NCBI GenBank assembly: GCA_947169745.1
Contig: CAMVQZ010000004.1
Coordinates: forward strand, 1 to 57,414
Direction of reading: 5' to 3'
DNA from: an uncultured Clostridia bacterium
GTDB taxonomy: Bacteria > Bacillota > Clostridia > Oscillospirales > Acutalibacteraceae
DNA length: 57,414 bases
Shown here: piece by piece, positions 24,821 to 32,661 of the stretch
Numbering within the stretch: position 1 is the stretch's first letter
Layout: every line of letters starts with the position of its first letter
Made by a program: the position numbers and the translations under genes
Notes under the pieces: model-generated
What the model was told of the DNA's origin: nothing
What the model saw: only the letters and a program-made list of their open reading frames with translations
The model's database searches: none

Positions 24821-25331
24821 TATCGGCACATTTGCTGTTCCTCTCCTTATAGTATCGGTGGTACTTTTTGGAACTATCACAAGGATATCCGTTTTTTCAG
24901 CTTTTACCGAGGGCGCAAGAGAGGGACTTTCTTCTCTTGTTTCATTGGCGCCGACTCTGCTTGGGCTTGCTTTTGCTGTAAATATGCTTTCAGCCTCGGG
25001 TTTTTTCGAGCTTGCGGCAGGCATCCTGTCTCCTGCCTTGTCTGTTGTGGGATTTCCTCCGGAGCTTCTTCCTTTAGCGCTTGTCAAGCCTGTTTCAGGC
25101 AGCGCCTCCACAGCAGTTCTTTCCTCCGTCCTTGAGACTTATGGTCCCGACAGTTTTATCGGCCGCGTAGGCTCGGTAATGGCTGGTTCCACAGAGACTA
25201 CCTTTTATGCGATTACGGTTTATTTTGGAGCGGCGGAAATGAAAAAGACAGGATACGCCCTGCCGGCAGCCCTTGCGGCTGACCTTTGCGGGATTATCCT
25301 GTCTGTATTAGTGGTTTCGGTTTTAAGCTAA
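24813..25331 (+). CDS. spmB: Spore maturation protein B
   Basis: 172 residues, about five membrane helices. It has the SpmB pattern KPVSGSASTAVLSSVLETYGPDS and GSTETTFYAITVYFGA. It works with SpmA in spore-core dehydration. Starts inside the end of spmA. No terminator is obvious before the convergent gene, whose stop lies 18 bases away. The pair supports a spore-forming host, as do gpr and spoIIP at 52-54 kb. Confidence 0.92.
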   Translation: MDNIGTFAVPLLIVSVVLFGTITRISVFSAFTEGAREGLSSLVSLAPTLLGLAFAVNMLSASGFFELAAGILSPALSVVGFPPELLPLALVKPVSGSASTAVLSSVLETYGPDSFIGRVGSVMAGSTETTFYAITVYFGAAEMKKTGYALPAALAADLCGIILSVLVVSVLS

Positions 25332-25348
25332 TGGATGGTCAGTAAATA

Positions 25349-27112
25349 TTATTTGATAAAGAATACAGTCCATCCGCTGCGAGTGCTGTTTCCTACAAAA
25401 CCTGCGCCGATCCTGTCGAACTTGGAATTGAGGATAGCAGCCGATGAGCTTGCTCTGTACATATAATCGAAGAAGGCAGAGACGCTCTTATAATTTACGC
25501 CGATCTGGACATAACCGTCTGCAAAGCTTACATTGTATTTCTTGAGGATCTGCTCGATGCTTCCGTATTTTGAAGAATACATTGAAAGGTTTTTGGTATC
25601 ATAAAGATCCTGAGCCTTGCATCTTGCTGCGCTGGAGGCTTTGGTGTCTGTCTTGAGAGGTGCGATACCCATATCAACTCTTGTGTCGTTTACGAGTTCT
25701 ATGATATCCTGCTCATGCTGAGCTGAAGTGGAAAGGCTGCCGCCCTTGACAATGACCTTGCACCAATTCATTTTACCGTTATAGCTCTTTACTGAAACAT
25801 ATGTGATACCGGGCTTCAATGCCTTAAATTTACCTTCCCAGTTTGTCTGAGTCATCTTTACAATGCTTGAATCAACGCTTGCATATGTTCTCTTCATTGA
25901 TGCTGCGCCGTCGTTAACATATGAGCTTACGGTAGCTGTATCGCCGACATTCATTGTGATAGTTTTCTTATTGGTCTTTATCCAAGAAGGAGCTGACTTT
26001 ACAGTAATTTTGCAGGAGCTTTCCTTGCCGTTATAAGTTCTGACGGTTACCCACGCAACGCCGGCCTTTACAGCCTGGAATTCGCCTGTCCAGTTTGTCT
26101 TTGTCATTTTTACGATACTGGGAGCGCTTGATCTGAAGGTACGCTTTGAAGCAGCAGCTCCGTCGTTAAGGTTGCTGCCCAGTGAGGAGGTCTCGCCTAC
26201 ACCCATTGAGAGGGAGCTTTTTGTGATCTTGACACTTGTGGGAGCCGGTTTTACAGTGATCTTACAGCTGGCTTCCTTACCGTTATGTGTCTTGACGGTT
26301 ACCCATGCAACGCCGGGTTTTACAGCCTTGAATTCACCTGTCCAGTTTGTCTTTGTCATTCTTATAACACTGGAATCACTGGTTCTGTAGGTTCTCTGTG
26401 AGGAAGCAGCACCGTCATTGAGGTAAGAACCGATGGAAGCTGTTTCTCCCACGCCCAGGGTCATAGATGTTTTTGTGACTGATACCTTTGTAGGAGCCGG
26501 CTTAACAGTTACTATACAAGCGTCACTCTTATAGTTATATGTGGATGCCATGATAACGCCTGTGCCGGTTTTTAATGTCTTGAATTTAAAATTCCAGCTT
26601 GTGGGTATCTGCTGGATGATAGAAGTATCATTTACTCTGTAATTTCTTGTCTGAGAAGCAGCACCGCTATTGACTGAGGAGGAAACCTCTTTGACTTCGC
26701 CAACGCCAAGGGTAAGCTTCTCGGGAGAAACTGTGATTTTATCAGGTGCATTCTTGACGGTTACCTTACAAGTAGCTTTTGCACCGCTCTTAGAAACAAT
26801 GGAAATCGTAGCTTTTCCGGGAGCTATAGCTTTCAGTCCCTGTTTGAAATCGAAGTATGCGATTTTTTTAGAGGTGGATCCTGCATTAAAACTGGTTTCT
26901 GCGATAGCCTTGCCTCCGGACAGGGTAAGATTGAAGTTCTCGCCAACGCCAAGAGTGACCTCTGACTTATTCAGCGAAAAAGTTGCAGCTGTAACGCTTG
27001 CAGCATTTACAACATCAGCAGGAGCCTGGAATGTGACCGCTCCGCAGGCACCGAGTGTTACCGCAGCAAGTCCCACTGCAGCTGCTTTACGAAATGTCTT
27101 TTTCTTGTTCAT
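25349..27112 (-). CDS. Secreted protein with five Ig-like (BIG2-type) repeats and a C-terminal CAP/SCP domain
   Basis: 587 residues. ATG 27112 follows GGAGG; the signal peptide is residues 1-38. Five modules of about 85 residues follow (repeated pattern TLGVGE...SYLNDGAAS...TKTNWTGEFKA). Residues about 460-587 are a CAP domain (IIELVNDTRVDMGIAPLKTD, ILNSKFDRIGAGFVG, WTVFFIK). The His residues that mark the CAP cavity seem absent: the usual S..H element reads SSSAAILN. No anchor is seen. CAP proteins in Firmicutes are exported and of varied role, so function is unknown. The middle modules are nearly alike at DNA level, which suggests expansion by duplication. Confidence 0.82.
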   Translation of the reverse strand: MNKKKTFRKAAAVGLAAVTLGACGAVTFQAPADVVNAASVTAATFSLNKSEVTLGVGENFNLTLSGGKAIAETSFNAGSTSKKIAYFDFKQGLKAIAPGKATISIVSKSGAKATCKVTVKNAPDKITVSPEKLTLGVGEVKEVSSSVNSGAASQTRNYRVNDTSIIQQIPTSWNFKFKTLKTGTGVIMASTYNYKSDACIVTVKPAPTKVSVTKTSMTLGVGETASIGSYLNDGAASSQRTYRTSDSSVIRMTKTNWTGEFKAVKPGVAWVTVKTHNGKEASCKITVKPAPTSVKITKSSLSMGVGETSSLGSNLNDGAAASKRTFRSSAPSIVKMTKTNWTGEFQAVKAGVAWVTVRTYNGKESSCKITVKSAPSWIKTNKKTITMNVGDTATVSSYVNDGAASMKRTYASVDSSIVKMTQTNWEGKFKALKPGITYVSVKSYNGKMNWCKVIVKGGSLSTSAQHEQDIIELVNDTRVDMGIAPLKTDTKASSAARCKAQDLYDTKNLSMYSSKYGSIEQILKKYNVSFADGYVQIGVNYKSVSAFFDYMYRASSSAAILNSKFDRIGAGFVGNSTRSGWTVFFIK

Positions 27113-27135
27113 TAGTATTACCTCCATTTTATATT

Positions 27136-27199
27136 TATGACACAATTACAATTCTGTCATATTTAACTTAATTATATATCATTTCACTTCAATAATCAA
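27136..27199 (-). promoter_or_regulatory. Promoter and leader hairpin of the 25349-27112 gene
   Basis: On the minus strand TTGATT (27199-27194) and TATAAT (27176-27171) are 17 bp apart, the same hexamers as for the 15744-16514 gene. A stem TATGACA/TGTCATA (27161-27136) with a 12-base loop follows 9 bases later. Confidence 0.75.
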
Positions 27200-27300
27200 C
27201 CCCTCACCACCCACCACCACGGAATTCAAGCCTGAGTGTAAAATAATAGTTGGAAATATTATACTGTTTGTCTGTGACAATTAAGCCAGTTTACACAAAG

Positions 27301-27482
27301 CAGGCGCTCGGGACCGAGGGAGTGGGATATCGGAAGTCAGAATAAACCAGCTGCAAGAAGCAGCCGGTACAGGCTGCGGCAGCGGAGGGTGGGAGTATTG
27401 TCTGAGGTACTGCGCGCCGGATGCCGCGCCACGATAGTATATGTATGCACGACAGAGCTAATGGAATGAGCGATAACGCGAA
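27301..27482. ncRNA. Structured repeat element, copy 1
   Basis: About 182 bp, from CAGGCGCT to GATAACGCGAA. It matches 31072-31254 in order and spacing and 57327-57414 over the first 88 bases. A nested stem is clear: GCTGC (27350-27354) with GCAGC (27379-27383) outside GCAGCC (27360-27365) and GGCTGC (27372-27377). Copy 2 has GCCGC/GCGGC at the outer stem, a compensatory change. A second part carries GCGCCGGATGCCGCGCC. A GC hairpin and TTTTTT follow at 27491-27519, so a transcript from the plus strand could end there. No promoter was found. The RNA class is not recognised. Confidence 0.65.
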
Positions 27483-27529
27483 CATGGGTGCAGCGTCGAC
27501 GCTGCCGCTGCTGTTTTTTAAAATATTGA

Positions 27530-27558
27530 TTGAAAAAAAGTAAAAGTTAGAGTATAAT
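27530..27558 (+). promoter_or_regulatory. Promoter of the decarboxylase operon
   Basis: TTGAAA (27530-27535) and TATAAT (27553-27558) are 17 bp apart, just after repeat copy 1. The leader can pair CTCC with GGAG near its start. Confidence 0.75.
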
Positions 27559-27633
27559 AAATATATATGTGCTCCGTCGGAGGATGGAATCCGGCGAGAG
27601 TGCGGCAAATCAGGAAAAGGCAGGAGAAAACTT

Positions 27634-28014
27634 ATGAACAATCAGATGACAGAAGCGCTGATACTTCTACTTGCAGGCTTTCTTGTTGTTTTCTGTGTGT
27701 TGATATTGCTTATTATCGTTGTGACGATATACAGCAGGATAATTTTTTCAGTACAGAATTCAGCTAAAAAGAAAAAAGAAGTGTTAAAGGAAGAAGTCAG
27801 CAGTGATGATCCTACACCGGCTTCAACTCAGACCGCATATATCCCTCGTACAGATGATGACGAGATACCGGGAGAGATAATTGCGGTAATTGCAGCTGCA
27901 GTGGATTCAATATATGGCGAAAAGCCTCATAAGCTCCGGGCTGTCAAAAAGTCCCGCTCTTCCAGATCTGCATGGGCAAGGGCAGGTCTCGCTGAAAACA
28001 CAAGGCCGTTCTGA
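27634..28014 (+). CDS. Sodium-pumping decarboxylase gamma subunit (OadG-like)
   Basis: 126 residues: one N-terminal membrane helix (LILLLAGFLVVFCVLILLII) and a polar tail ending in a short conserved stretch (IPGEIIAVIAAAVDSIYG), as in OadG and methylmalonyl-CoA decarboxylase delta subunits. These anchor the soluble carboxyltransferase to the beta subunit. GGAGAA precedes ATG 27634, and the beta gene starts 29 bp later. No alpha (carboxyltransferase) or biotin-carrier gene is next to it. Confidence 0.8.
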   Translation: MNNQMTEALILLLAGFLVVFCVLILLIIVVTIYSRIIFSVQNSAKKKKEVLKEEVSSDDPTPASTQTAYIPRTDDDEIPGEIIAVIAAAVDSIYGEKPHKLRAVKKSRSSRSAWARAGLAENTRPF

Positions 28015-28043
28015 GCCGCAGATCAATGAAAGGAAGTTAAGAA

Positions 28044-29291
28044 ATGGAAATACTAAACCAACTGTGGCAGATAATCTATCACCTGTTCAATGAATCCGGA
28101 CTGACGAAGCTTTCCTGGGAAAACTACGTTATGATCGGTATTTCATTTGTTCTGATGTATCTTGCTATAAAAAAGCAGTTTGAACCCCTTCTGCTTTTAC
28201 CCATAGCCTTTGGTATGTGTCTTGTTAACCTGTTTCCGGGAATTATGGGACTTCCCGCCACAGAGATGCTGACAAAGGCAGAGATGCTTAGCAAAAACCT
28301 GGATCCGGCATCATATCCCACAACTGTTGTGGATGGTGTTACATATTACAACCACACAGAATACGGCGGACTTTTCTATTATCTTTATCAGGGAGTAAAG
28401 CTGGGAATTTATCCTCCGCTTATATTCCTTGGTATAGGCTGTATGACAGACTTCGGTCCCCTTATTGCAAACCCGAAAAGCTTTATCCTTGGCGCAGCTG
28501 CTCAGGTGGGCATTTTCCTTACATTCATTACAGCAACTGCAATCGGCATTTTCCAGCCGGCAGAAGCAGGTTCAATCGCTATCATAGGCGGTGCCGACGG
28601 ACCTACAGCTATATTTGTAACTACAAAATTAGCGCCTCACCTTCTTGGCCCGATAGCTGTTGCGGCATATTCTTATATGGCGCTTGTTCCGATAATCCAG
28701 CCTCCGATAATGAGACTTCTCACAACAAAGAAGGAACGTTCTGTGGTTATGGGTCAGCTTCGTCCTGTATCCAAGCTTGAAAGGATACTCTTTCCTATAA
28801 TTGTTGTTGTTATCGTTGCTCTTTTACTTCCCGATGCGGCTCCCCTTGTTGGTATGCTTATGCTGGGAAATCTCTTTAAGGAGAGTGGGGTTGTTGAAAG
28901 AATAAATAAGACAGCCCAGAATGAGCTGATGAATATCATTACTATATTCCTGGGAGTTACAGTAGGTGCTACCGCAACCGGAAAGGTATTCCTTACCATT
29001 CAGACAGCAGGTATTATCGGACTTGGTCTTTTCGCCTTTTGTCTTGCAACAGCCTGTGGCGTTATGTTTGGAAAGCTTATGTATCTTTTTACAAAGGGAA
29101 AGGTCAATCCTCTCATCGGTTCAGCAGGCGTTTCTGCAGTTCCTATGGCTGCCCGCATCTCTCAGAAGGTCGGTCAGCAGGAAAACCCCGGAAACTTCCT
29201 TCTCATGCACGCAATGGGTCCCAATGTTGCCGGAGTTATCGGTTCTGCAGTAGCAGCCGGCGTTCTTCTCAGCGTGGTTACACCGATGTAA
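28044..29291 (+). CDS. oadB: Sodium ion-translocating decarboxylase beta subunit
   Basis: 415 residues, about eleven membrane helices. The family signatures are complete: GIGCMTDFGPLIANP, AIIGGADGPTAIFV and the C-terminal SAGVSAVPMAARISQ. These Asp and Ser residues carry Na+ during decarboxylation of carboxybiotin. The subunit exports Na+ using the decarboxylation energy of oxaloacetate, methylmalonyl-CoA or a related acid; the substrate is set by the alpha subunit, not found in the window. AAGGAAG precedes ATG 28044. A terminator follows. Confidence 0.92.
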   Translation: MEILNQLWQIIYHLFNESGLTKLSWENYVMIGISFVLMYLAIKKQFEPLLLLPIAFGMCLVNLFPGIMGLPATEMLTKAEMLSKNLDPASYPTTVVDGVTYYNHTEYGGLFYYLYQGVKLGIYPPLIFLGIGCMTDFGPLIANPKSFILGAAAQVGIFLTFITATAIGIFQPAEAGSIAIIGGADGPTAIFVTTKLAPHLLGPIAVAAYSYMALVPIIQPPIMRLLTTKKERSVVMGQLRPVSKLERILFPIIVVVIVALLLPDAAPLVGMLMLGNLFKESGVVERINKTAQNELMNIITIFLGVTVGATATGKVFLTIQTAGIIGLGLFAFCLATACGVMFGKLMYLFTKGKVNPLIGSAGVSAVPMAARISQKVGQQENPGNFLLMHAMGPNVAGVIGSAVAAGVLLSVVTPM

Positions 29292-29332
29292 CTGAGGCAA
29301 TACCGGATAATGGCAGTGCTCTCAACAAAATG

Positions 29333-29368
29333 AATTATCTCCCCTGCCGGAAGGTGGGGGAATTTTTT
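29333..29368 (+). terminator. Terminator of the decarboxylase operon
   Basis: AATTATCTCCCC (29333-29344) pairs imperfectly with TGGGGGAATT (29355-29364), then TTTT. A second hairpin, GCCGATGAA/TTCACCGGC, is at 29427-29452. Confidence 0.7.
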
Positions 29369-29509
29369 GCCCGAAAAAAATAAAGGGTGCTGGCGCAATA
29401 AGAAAAATTCAGTGACTCAAACAAAAGCCGATGAATTGTTGGATTCACCGGCTTTCTCTATTTTTCGTTTTTCCTCCGTCATTTTCTCACTTCGCATTAA
29501 AAATGACTG

Positions 29510-29664
29510 CTTTCTGTGGGTGGGAGAACACTTGTTATTTGCTGCCTGCGGCAGTTTGGGGATTTCGCACTCTGCCAAAGTGCGACCAGGCGCTATGGTC
29601 TCGCCTACCGGGCACCTGCGTCCCATGGACTCCGCAGCCTCCCAAAAGGCTGGCGAAACTTTTT
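29510..29664. other. GC-rich hairpin block between operons
   Basis: This block differs in base composition from its neighbours and holds several hairpins: CGCACT/AGTGCG (29567-29585), GACCA/TGGTC (29583-29601) and GCAGCCT/AGGCTGGC (29634-29655). A minus-strand frame crosses it with no recognisable protein and no good ribosome site. It resembles an interspersed repeat, but only one copy is in the window. Confidence 0.4.
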
Positions 29665-30381
29665 TTAAACTCCGACACATTCTCCCAGGACTTTTCCTAT
29701 GGGATCCCGGATGACTATATCTGCCTTTGAATCAAAACCAGTTTCTGATTTATTAAGGAGAACGATTTTACTGCCACGGAAATAATTCAGGAAACCGGCT
29801 GCAGGATAAACATTGAGGGAAGTTCCGCCTATAATGATTACATCCGCAGAGGCAATCGCTCTCAGCGCTCCGGATACGACATCATCATCGAGGCCTTCTT
29901 CATAAAGGACAACATCCGGCTTTATCGTACCACCGCAGGTGCATTTCGGAATATCCCGGCTTTCGGTTATTGCTTCAATACCGTAGAACTTCCGGCACTT
30001 CATACAATAATTCCGGAGCACCGAGCCATGTAGCTCATATACAGTCTTTGATCCTGCCATCTGATGCAGTCCGTCTATATTTTGTGTTACAACAGCTCTG
30101 AGCTTTCCCTGCTTTTCCAGCTCTGCCAGAGCGAGATGAGCCTTATTAGGCTTTGCGCTTGTGCAGATCATTTTGTCGCGATAAAAATCGTAGAAGTCAC
30201 GGGTTTTTGTCATGAAAAAGCTGTGGCTGAGTATGGTCTCCGGAGGGAATTTGTATTTTTGGTTATAAAGACCGTCCACACTCCGGAAGTCAGGTATACC
30301 GCTTTCTGTGGAAACTCCGGCACCGCCGAAAAATACTATGTTATCACTCTCTTCGATTACTTTCTTCAGATCCTCATACAT
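29665..30381 (-). CDS. NAD-dependent protein deacylase (sirtuin, SIR2/CobB type)
   Basis: 238 residues. All sirtuin motifs are present: FFGGAGVSTESGIPDFRS (NAD site), TQNIDGLHQMAGS, catalytic His in ELHGS, four Cys in two CxxC-like pairs (CMKC, CTCGG) for zinc, IKPDVVLYEE and GGTSLNVYPAAG. It removes acyl groups from lysines using NAD. ATG 30381 follows GGAGGATGC. It lies 31 bases after the LuxS-like gene on the same strand, so the two likely form an operon. Confidence 0.93.
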   Translation of the reverse strand: MYEDLKKVIEESDNIVFFGGAGVSTESGIPDFRSVDGLYNQKYKFPPETILSHSFFMTKTRDFYDFYRDKMICTSAKPNKAHLALAELEKQGKLRAVVTQNIDGLHQMAGSKTVYELHGSVLRNYCMKCRKFYGIEAITESRDIPKCTCGGTIKPDVVLYEEGLDDDVVSGALRAIASADVIIIGGTSLNVYPAAGFLNYFRGSKIVLLNKSETGFDSKADIVIRDPIGKVLGECVGV

Positions 30382-30412
30382 AATGCATCCTCCTTTGAAT
30401 TACCAGTTATAT

Positions 30413-30874
30413 TCAATAAAGCATATATTCGCTCCATCCGGAAAGAATCTGTACCATATCTGCGGCTACTTTTTTTGCGCCCTCAAGATCCTGAGAAAGG
30501 TAATTTCCGCAGCTGTTTTTTTCCGCTCCGGGAACAGATCCTGAAAAATTTGCGATATAATTCATACTGTCCTGAATCAGAGCGATTGCCTGGGAACTGG
30601 TGACGTTGTCTCTTGTCAGAAGATAAAAACCTGTGCGGCATCCCTTTGGACCAGTGTATACAATATCATCGGACAGTGGGGAGTTGCCGGCATAAAAGGA
30701 AAAGATAAGGTCAAGGGTATTTATCTCATCATCGGAAAGATAGTCACCGCCGTTTGGCGTTTTCATCAGGATATCATATGTAACGATATCTTTGTCAACT
30801 CCTGAAATATACATCCCTTTTTCAAGAGATCCGGTATCTGCAGCGTAATTTTCGGTCTTTTTCAAATTGATCAC
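30413..30874 (-). CDS. LuxS-like pseudoenzyme lacking the metal site
   Basis: 153 residues from GTG 30874. It aligns over its whole length with clostridial S-ribosylhomocysteine lyases: GMYISGVDKDIVTYDI at 20-35, TGPKGCRTGFYLL at 74-86 (Cys79 kept), VPGAEKNSCGNYL (Cys122 kept) and LEGAKKVA. The metal motif HTxEH is replaced by N52-T53-L54-D55-L56, so both His ligands and the acid are changed. The Arg of the usual FDIRM is Leu36, and the N-terminal DH motif is gone. The frame is intact, with no stops, so this is a kept protein and not simple decay. It should not make homocysteine and DPD. A different role is inferred; it may bind a related thiol sugar or be regulatory. Confidence 0.8.
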   Translation of the reverse strand: MINLKKTENYAADTGSLEKGMYISGVDKDIVTYDILMKTPNGGDYLSDDEINTLDLIFSFYAGNSPLSDDIVYTGPKGCRTGFYLLTRDNVTSSQAIALIQDSMNYIANFSGSVPGAEKNSCGNYLSQDLEGAKKVAADMVQILSGWSEYMLY

Positions 30875-31071
30875 CTCACAGTATTATCCGGGAAACTTCT
30901 GAATATCAGGCTCCGCCGAATGGCCTCTGATCTTTGCAGAATAATGATTATTACTGCATTGTATGATTTCCTTTACTTAAGTAAATTATAACTCAGAATA
31001 TCAGTGAAATCAACAAATAATTCCTCATACAGCGGCAGCGTCGGGTTAGTGTAAAATAATTCTGAGAGAAG

Positions 31072-31254
31072 CAGGCGCTCAGTGCCGAGAGAGTGAAATG
31101 CTTATTGTCAGAATAAACCAGCCGCGAAAAGCAGCCCGTGAGGGGTGCGGCGGCGGAGGGTGAGAGTGTTGTCCGGGGCAGTGTGCGCCGGATGCCGCGC
31201 CACGAGAGTATATGTACGCACGACCGAGCGAGTGCAAACGAGCGATAACGCGAA
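31072..31254. ncRNA. Structured repeat element, copy 2
   Basis: 183 bp, CAGGCGCT to GATAACGCGAA, matching copy 1 with conserved spacing. Outer stem GCCGC (31121-31125) with GCGGC (31150-31154); inner stem GCA-CCC (31131-31137) with GGG-TGC (31143-31148). The block GAATAAACCAGC before the stem is unchanged in all three copies. The element lies between the divergent LuxS-like and leuB genes and stops 30 bp before the leuB promoter, so it is not part of the leuB leader. Confidence 0.65.
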
Positions 31255-31284
31255 TTGCTCAGTGCGAGCACGCACCGGTTGCCG

Positions 31285-31313
31285 TTGACAGATCAGGGGG
31301 ATGGGGGTATAAT
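31285..31313 (+). promoter_or_regulatory. Consensus promoter of leuB
   Basis: TTGACA (31285-31290) and TATAAT (31308-31313) are perfect and 17 bp apart. The leader is only about 30 bases with AAGGAGCG, leaving no room for a T-box or leader peptide. Confidence 0.9.
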
Positions 31314-31347
31314 AGAGTGGTAATAAATAAGTAAGGAGCGTTCTGAA

Positions 31348-32427
31348 ATGAAAAGCTATAATATTACTCTGCTAAAGGGAGACGGTATCGGACCGGAGAT
31401 CGTTAATGAAGCAGTGAAGGTGCTGGATGCTGCTGCCGGGAAATTCGGATTTGAGGTAAAATATGAGGAAGCGCTTCTGGGCGGCTGTGCGATTGATGCA
31501 ACAGGAGTTCCCATTCCTCAGGAAACTATTGATAAGTGCAAGAGCAGCGACAGCGTGCTCCTGGGTGCTGTAGGAGGCCCGAAGTGGGATACACAGCCGG
31601 GAAATAACCGTCCTGAAGCAGGACTTCTGGGAATCAGAGGAGCTCTTGGTCTTTTTGCCAACCTGAGACCTGCGGTTATTTTCGAGCCCCTGAGAGATTC
31701 TTCACCTCTGAGAGCTGATATCATCGGAGACGCTATGGATATAATGATCGTCAGAGAGCTTACAGGCGGCATTTATTTCGGCAAGAGAGGAAACTTTGAA
31801 GAGGACGGCGTGGAAGCTGCCTACGATACTGAGAAGTATAATGTCAATGAGATCGAAAGGATCGGAAGAGTTGCCTTTGATATGGCTATGAAGAGAAATA
31901 AAAAGCTAACCAGCGTTGATAAGGCAAATGTACTGGATTCCTCAAGGCTCTGGAGAAAGACAATGATAAAGCTTTCGGAGGAATATCCGGAGGTCGAGTT
32001 GAACCACCTTTATGTTGATAACTGCGCTATGCAGCTTGTGAGAAACCCGAAGCAGTTTGACGTTATAGTTACTTCCAATATATTCGGAGATATCCTTTCT
32101 GATGAAGCTTCAATGATCAGCGGATCTATCGGAATGCTGGCATCTGCAAGCCTTAACAGCACAAAGCTGGGAATGTATGAGCCTATCCACGGCAGCGCAC
32201 CTGATATCGCAGGACAGGGAATCGCAAATCCCCTGGCTACTATTCTTTCTGTTGCGATGATGCTCCGCTATTCCCTGGATGAGCCGGAGGCAGCAGACGC
32301 TATCGAGGCGGCGGTCGCAGAAGTGCTGAAAACTACCCGTACACCTGATATCTATACTGAGGGTACCACAAGGGTATCTACAACAGAAATGGGCGACGCT
32401 GTATGCAAGGCTCTTTTGCAGGGTTAA
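31348..32427 (+). CDS. leuB: 3-Isopropylmalate dehydrogenase
   Basis: 359 residues, normal length. It oxidises and decarboxylates 3-isopropylmalate with NAD in leucine synthesis. Signatures: [25 protein letters not shown], the RxxxxxxxR and [13 protein letters not shown] substrate region, the metal-binding [14 protein letters not shown], and the NAD pocket [20 protein letters not shown]. No other leu gene is adjacent, which is unusual since leuB often follows leuCD. It has its own promoter and terminator. Confidence 0.95.
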   Translation: MKSYNITLLKGDGIGPEIVNEAVKVLDAAAGKFGFEVKYEEALLGGCAIDATGVPIPQETIDKCKSSDSVLLGAVGGPKWDTQPGNNRPEAGLLGIRGALGLFANLRPAVIFEPLRDSSPLRADIIGDAMDIMIVRELTGGIYFGKRGNFEEDGVEAAYDTEKYNVNEIERIGRVAFDMAMKRNKKLTSVDKANVLDSSRLWRKTMIKLSEEYPEVELNHLYVDNCAMQLVRNPKQFDVIVTSNIFGDILSDEASMISGSIGMLASASLNSTKLGMYEPIHGSAPDIAGQGIANPLATILSVAMMLRYSLDEPEAADAIEAAVAEVLKTTRTPDIYTEGTTRVSTTEMGDAVCKALLQG

Positions 32428-32467
32428 GTGATCCTCCCAGGCTGAAAATTCACGAATAAAAGCATTT

Positions 32468-32507
32468 CTCTCCCGGAATCATTTTGTGTATCCGGGAGAG
32501 TTTTTTT
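32468..32507 (+). terminator. Terminator of leuB
   Basis: CTCTCCCGGA (32468-32477) pairs with TCCGGGAGAG (32491-32500), followed by seven T. Confidence 0.92.
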
Positions 32508-32565
32508 ATCTGAAATTTTCCCGTAAATTTTCTTTGTACATTTTGATCTGATTTGCCGGGATTGC

Positions 32566-32594
32566 TTGTATCTGAAGAGAATTTGTGGTATTAT
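32566..32594 (+). promoter_or_regulatory. Probable promoter of nadB-nadC
   Basis: TTGTAT (32566-32571) and TATTAT (32589-32594) are 17 bp apart, about 70 bases before nadB. No NadR/NiaR-like site was identified. Confidence 0.5.
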
Positions 32595-32661
32595 AAAATA
32601 AGTATGACCGTATTGTGAGATCATGTGTCAAGACGGATAAAGAAAAGGCAGGTCCTGATTT

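Noticed and set aside
30064-30603. 179-codon plus-strand frame across the sirtuin and LuxS-like genes
   Set aside because: Overlaps two recognised genes antisense; no family.
31254-31347. T-box or leader peptide before leuB
   Set aside because: Only about 30 bases lie between the promoter and the start codon.
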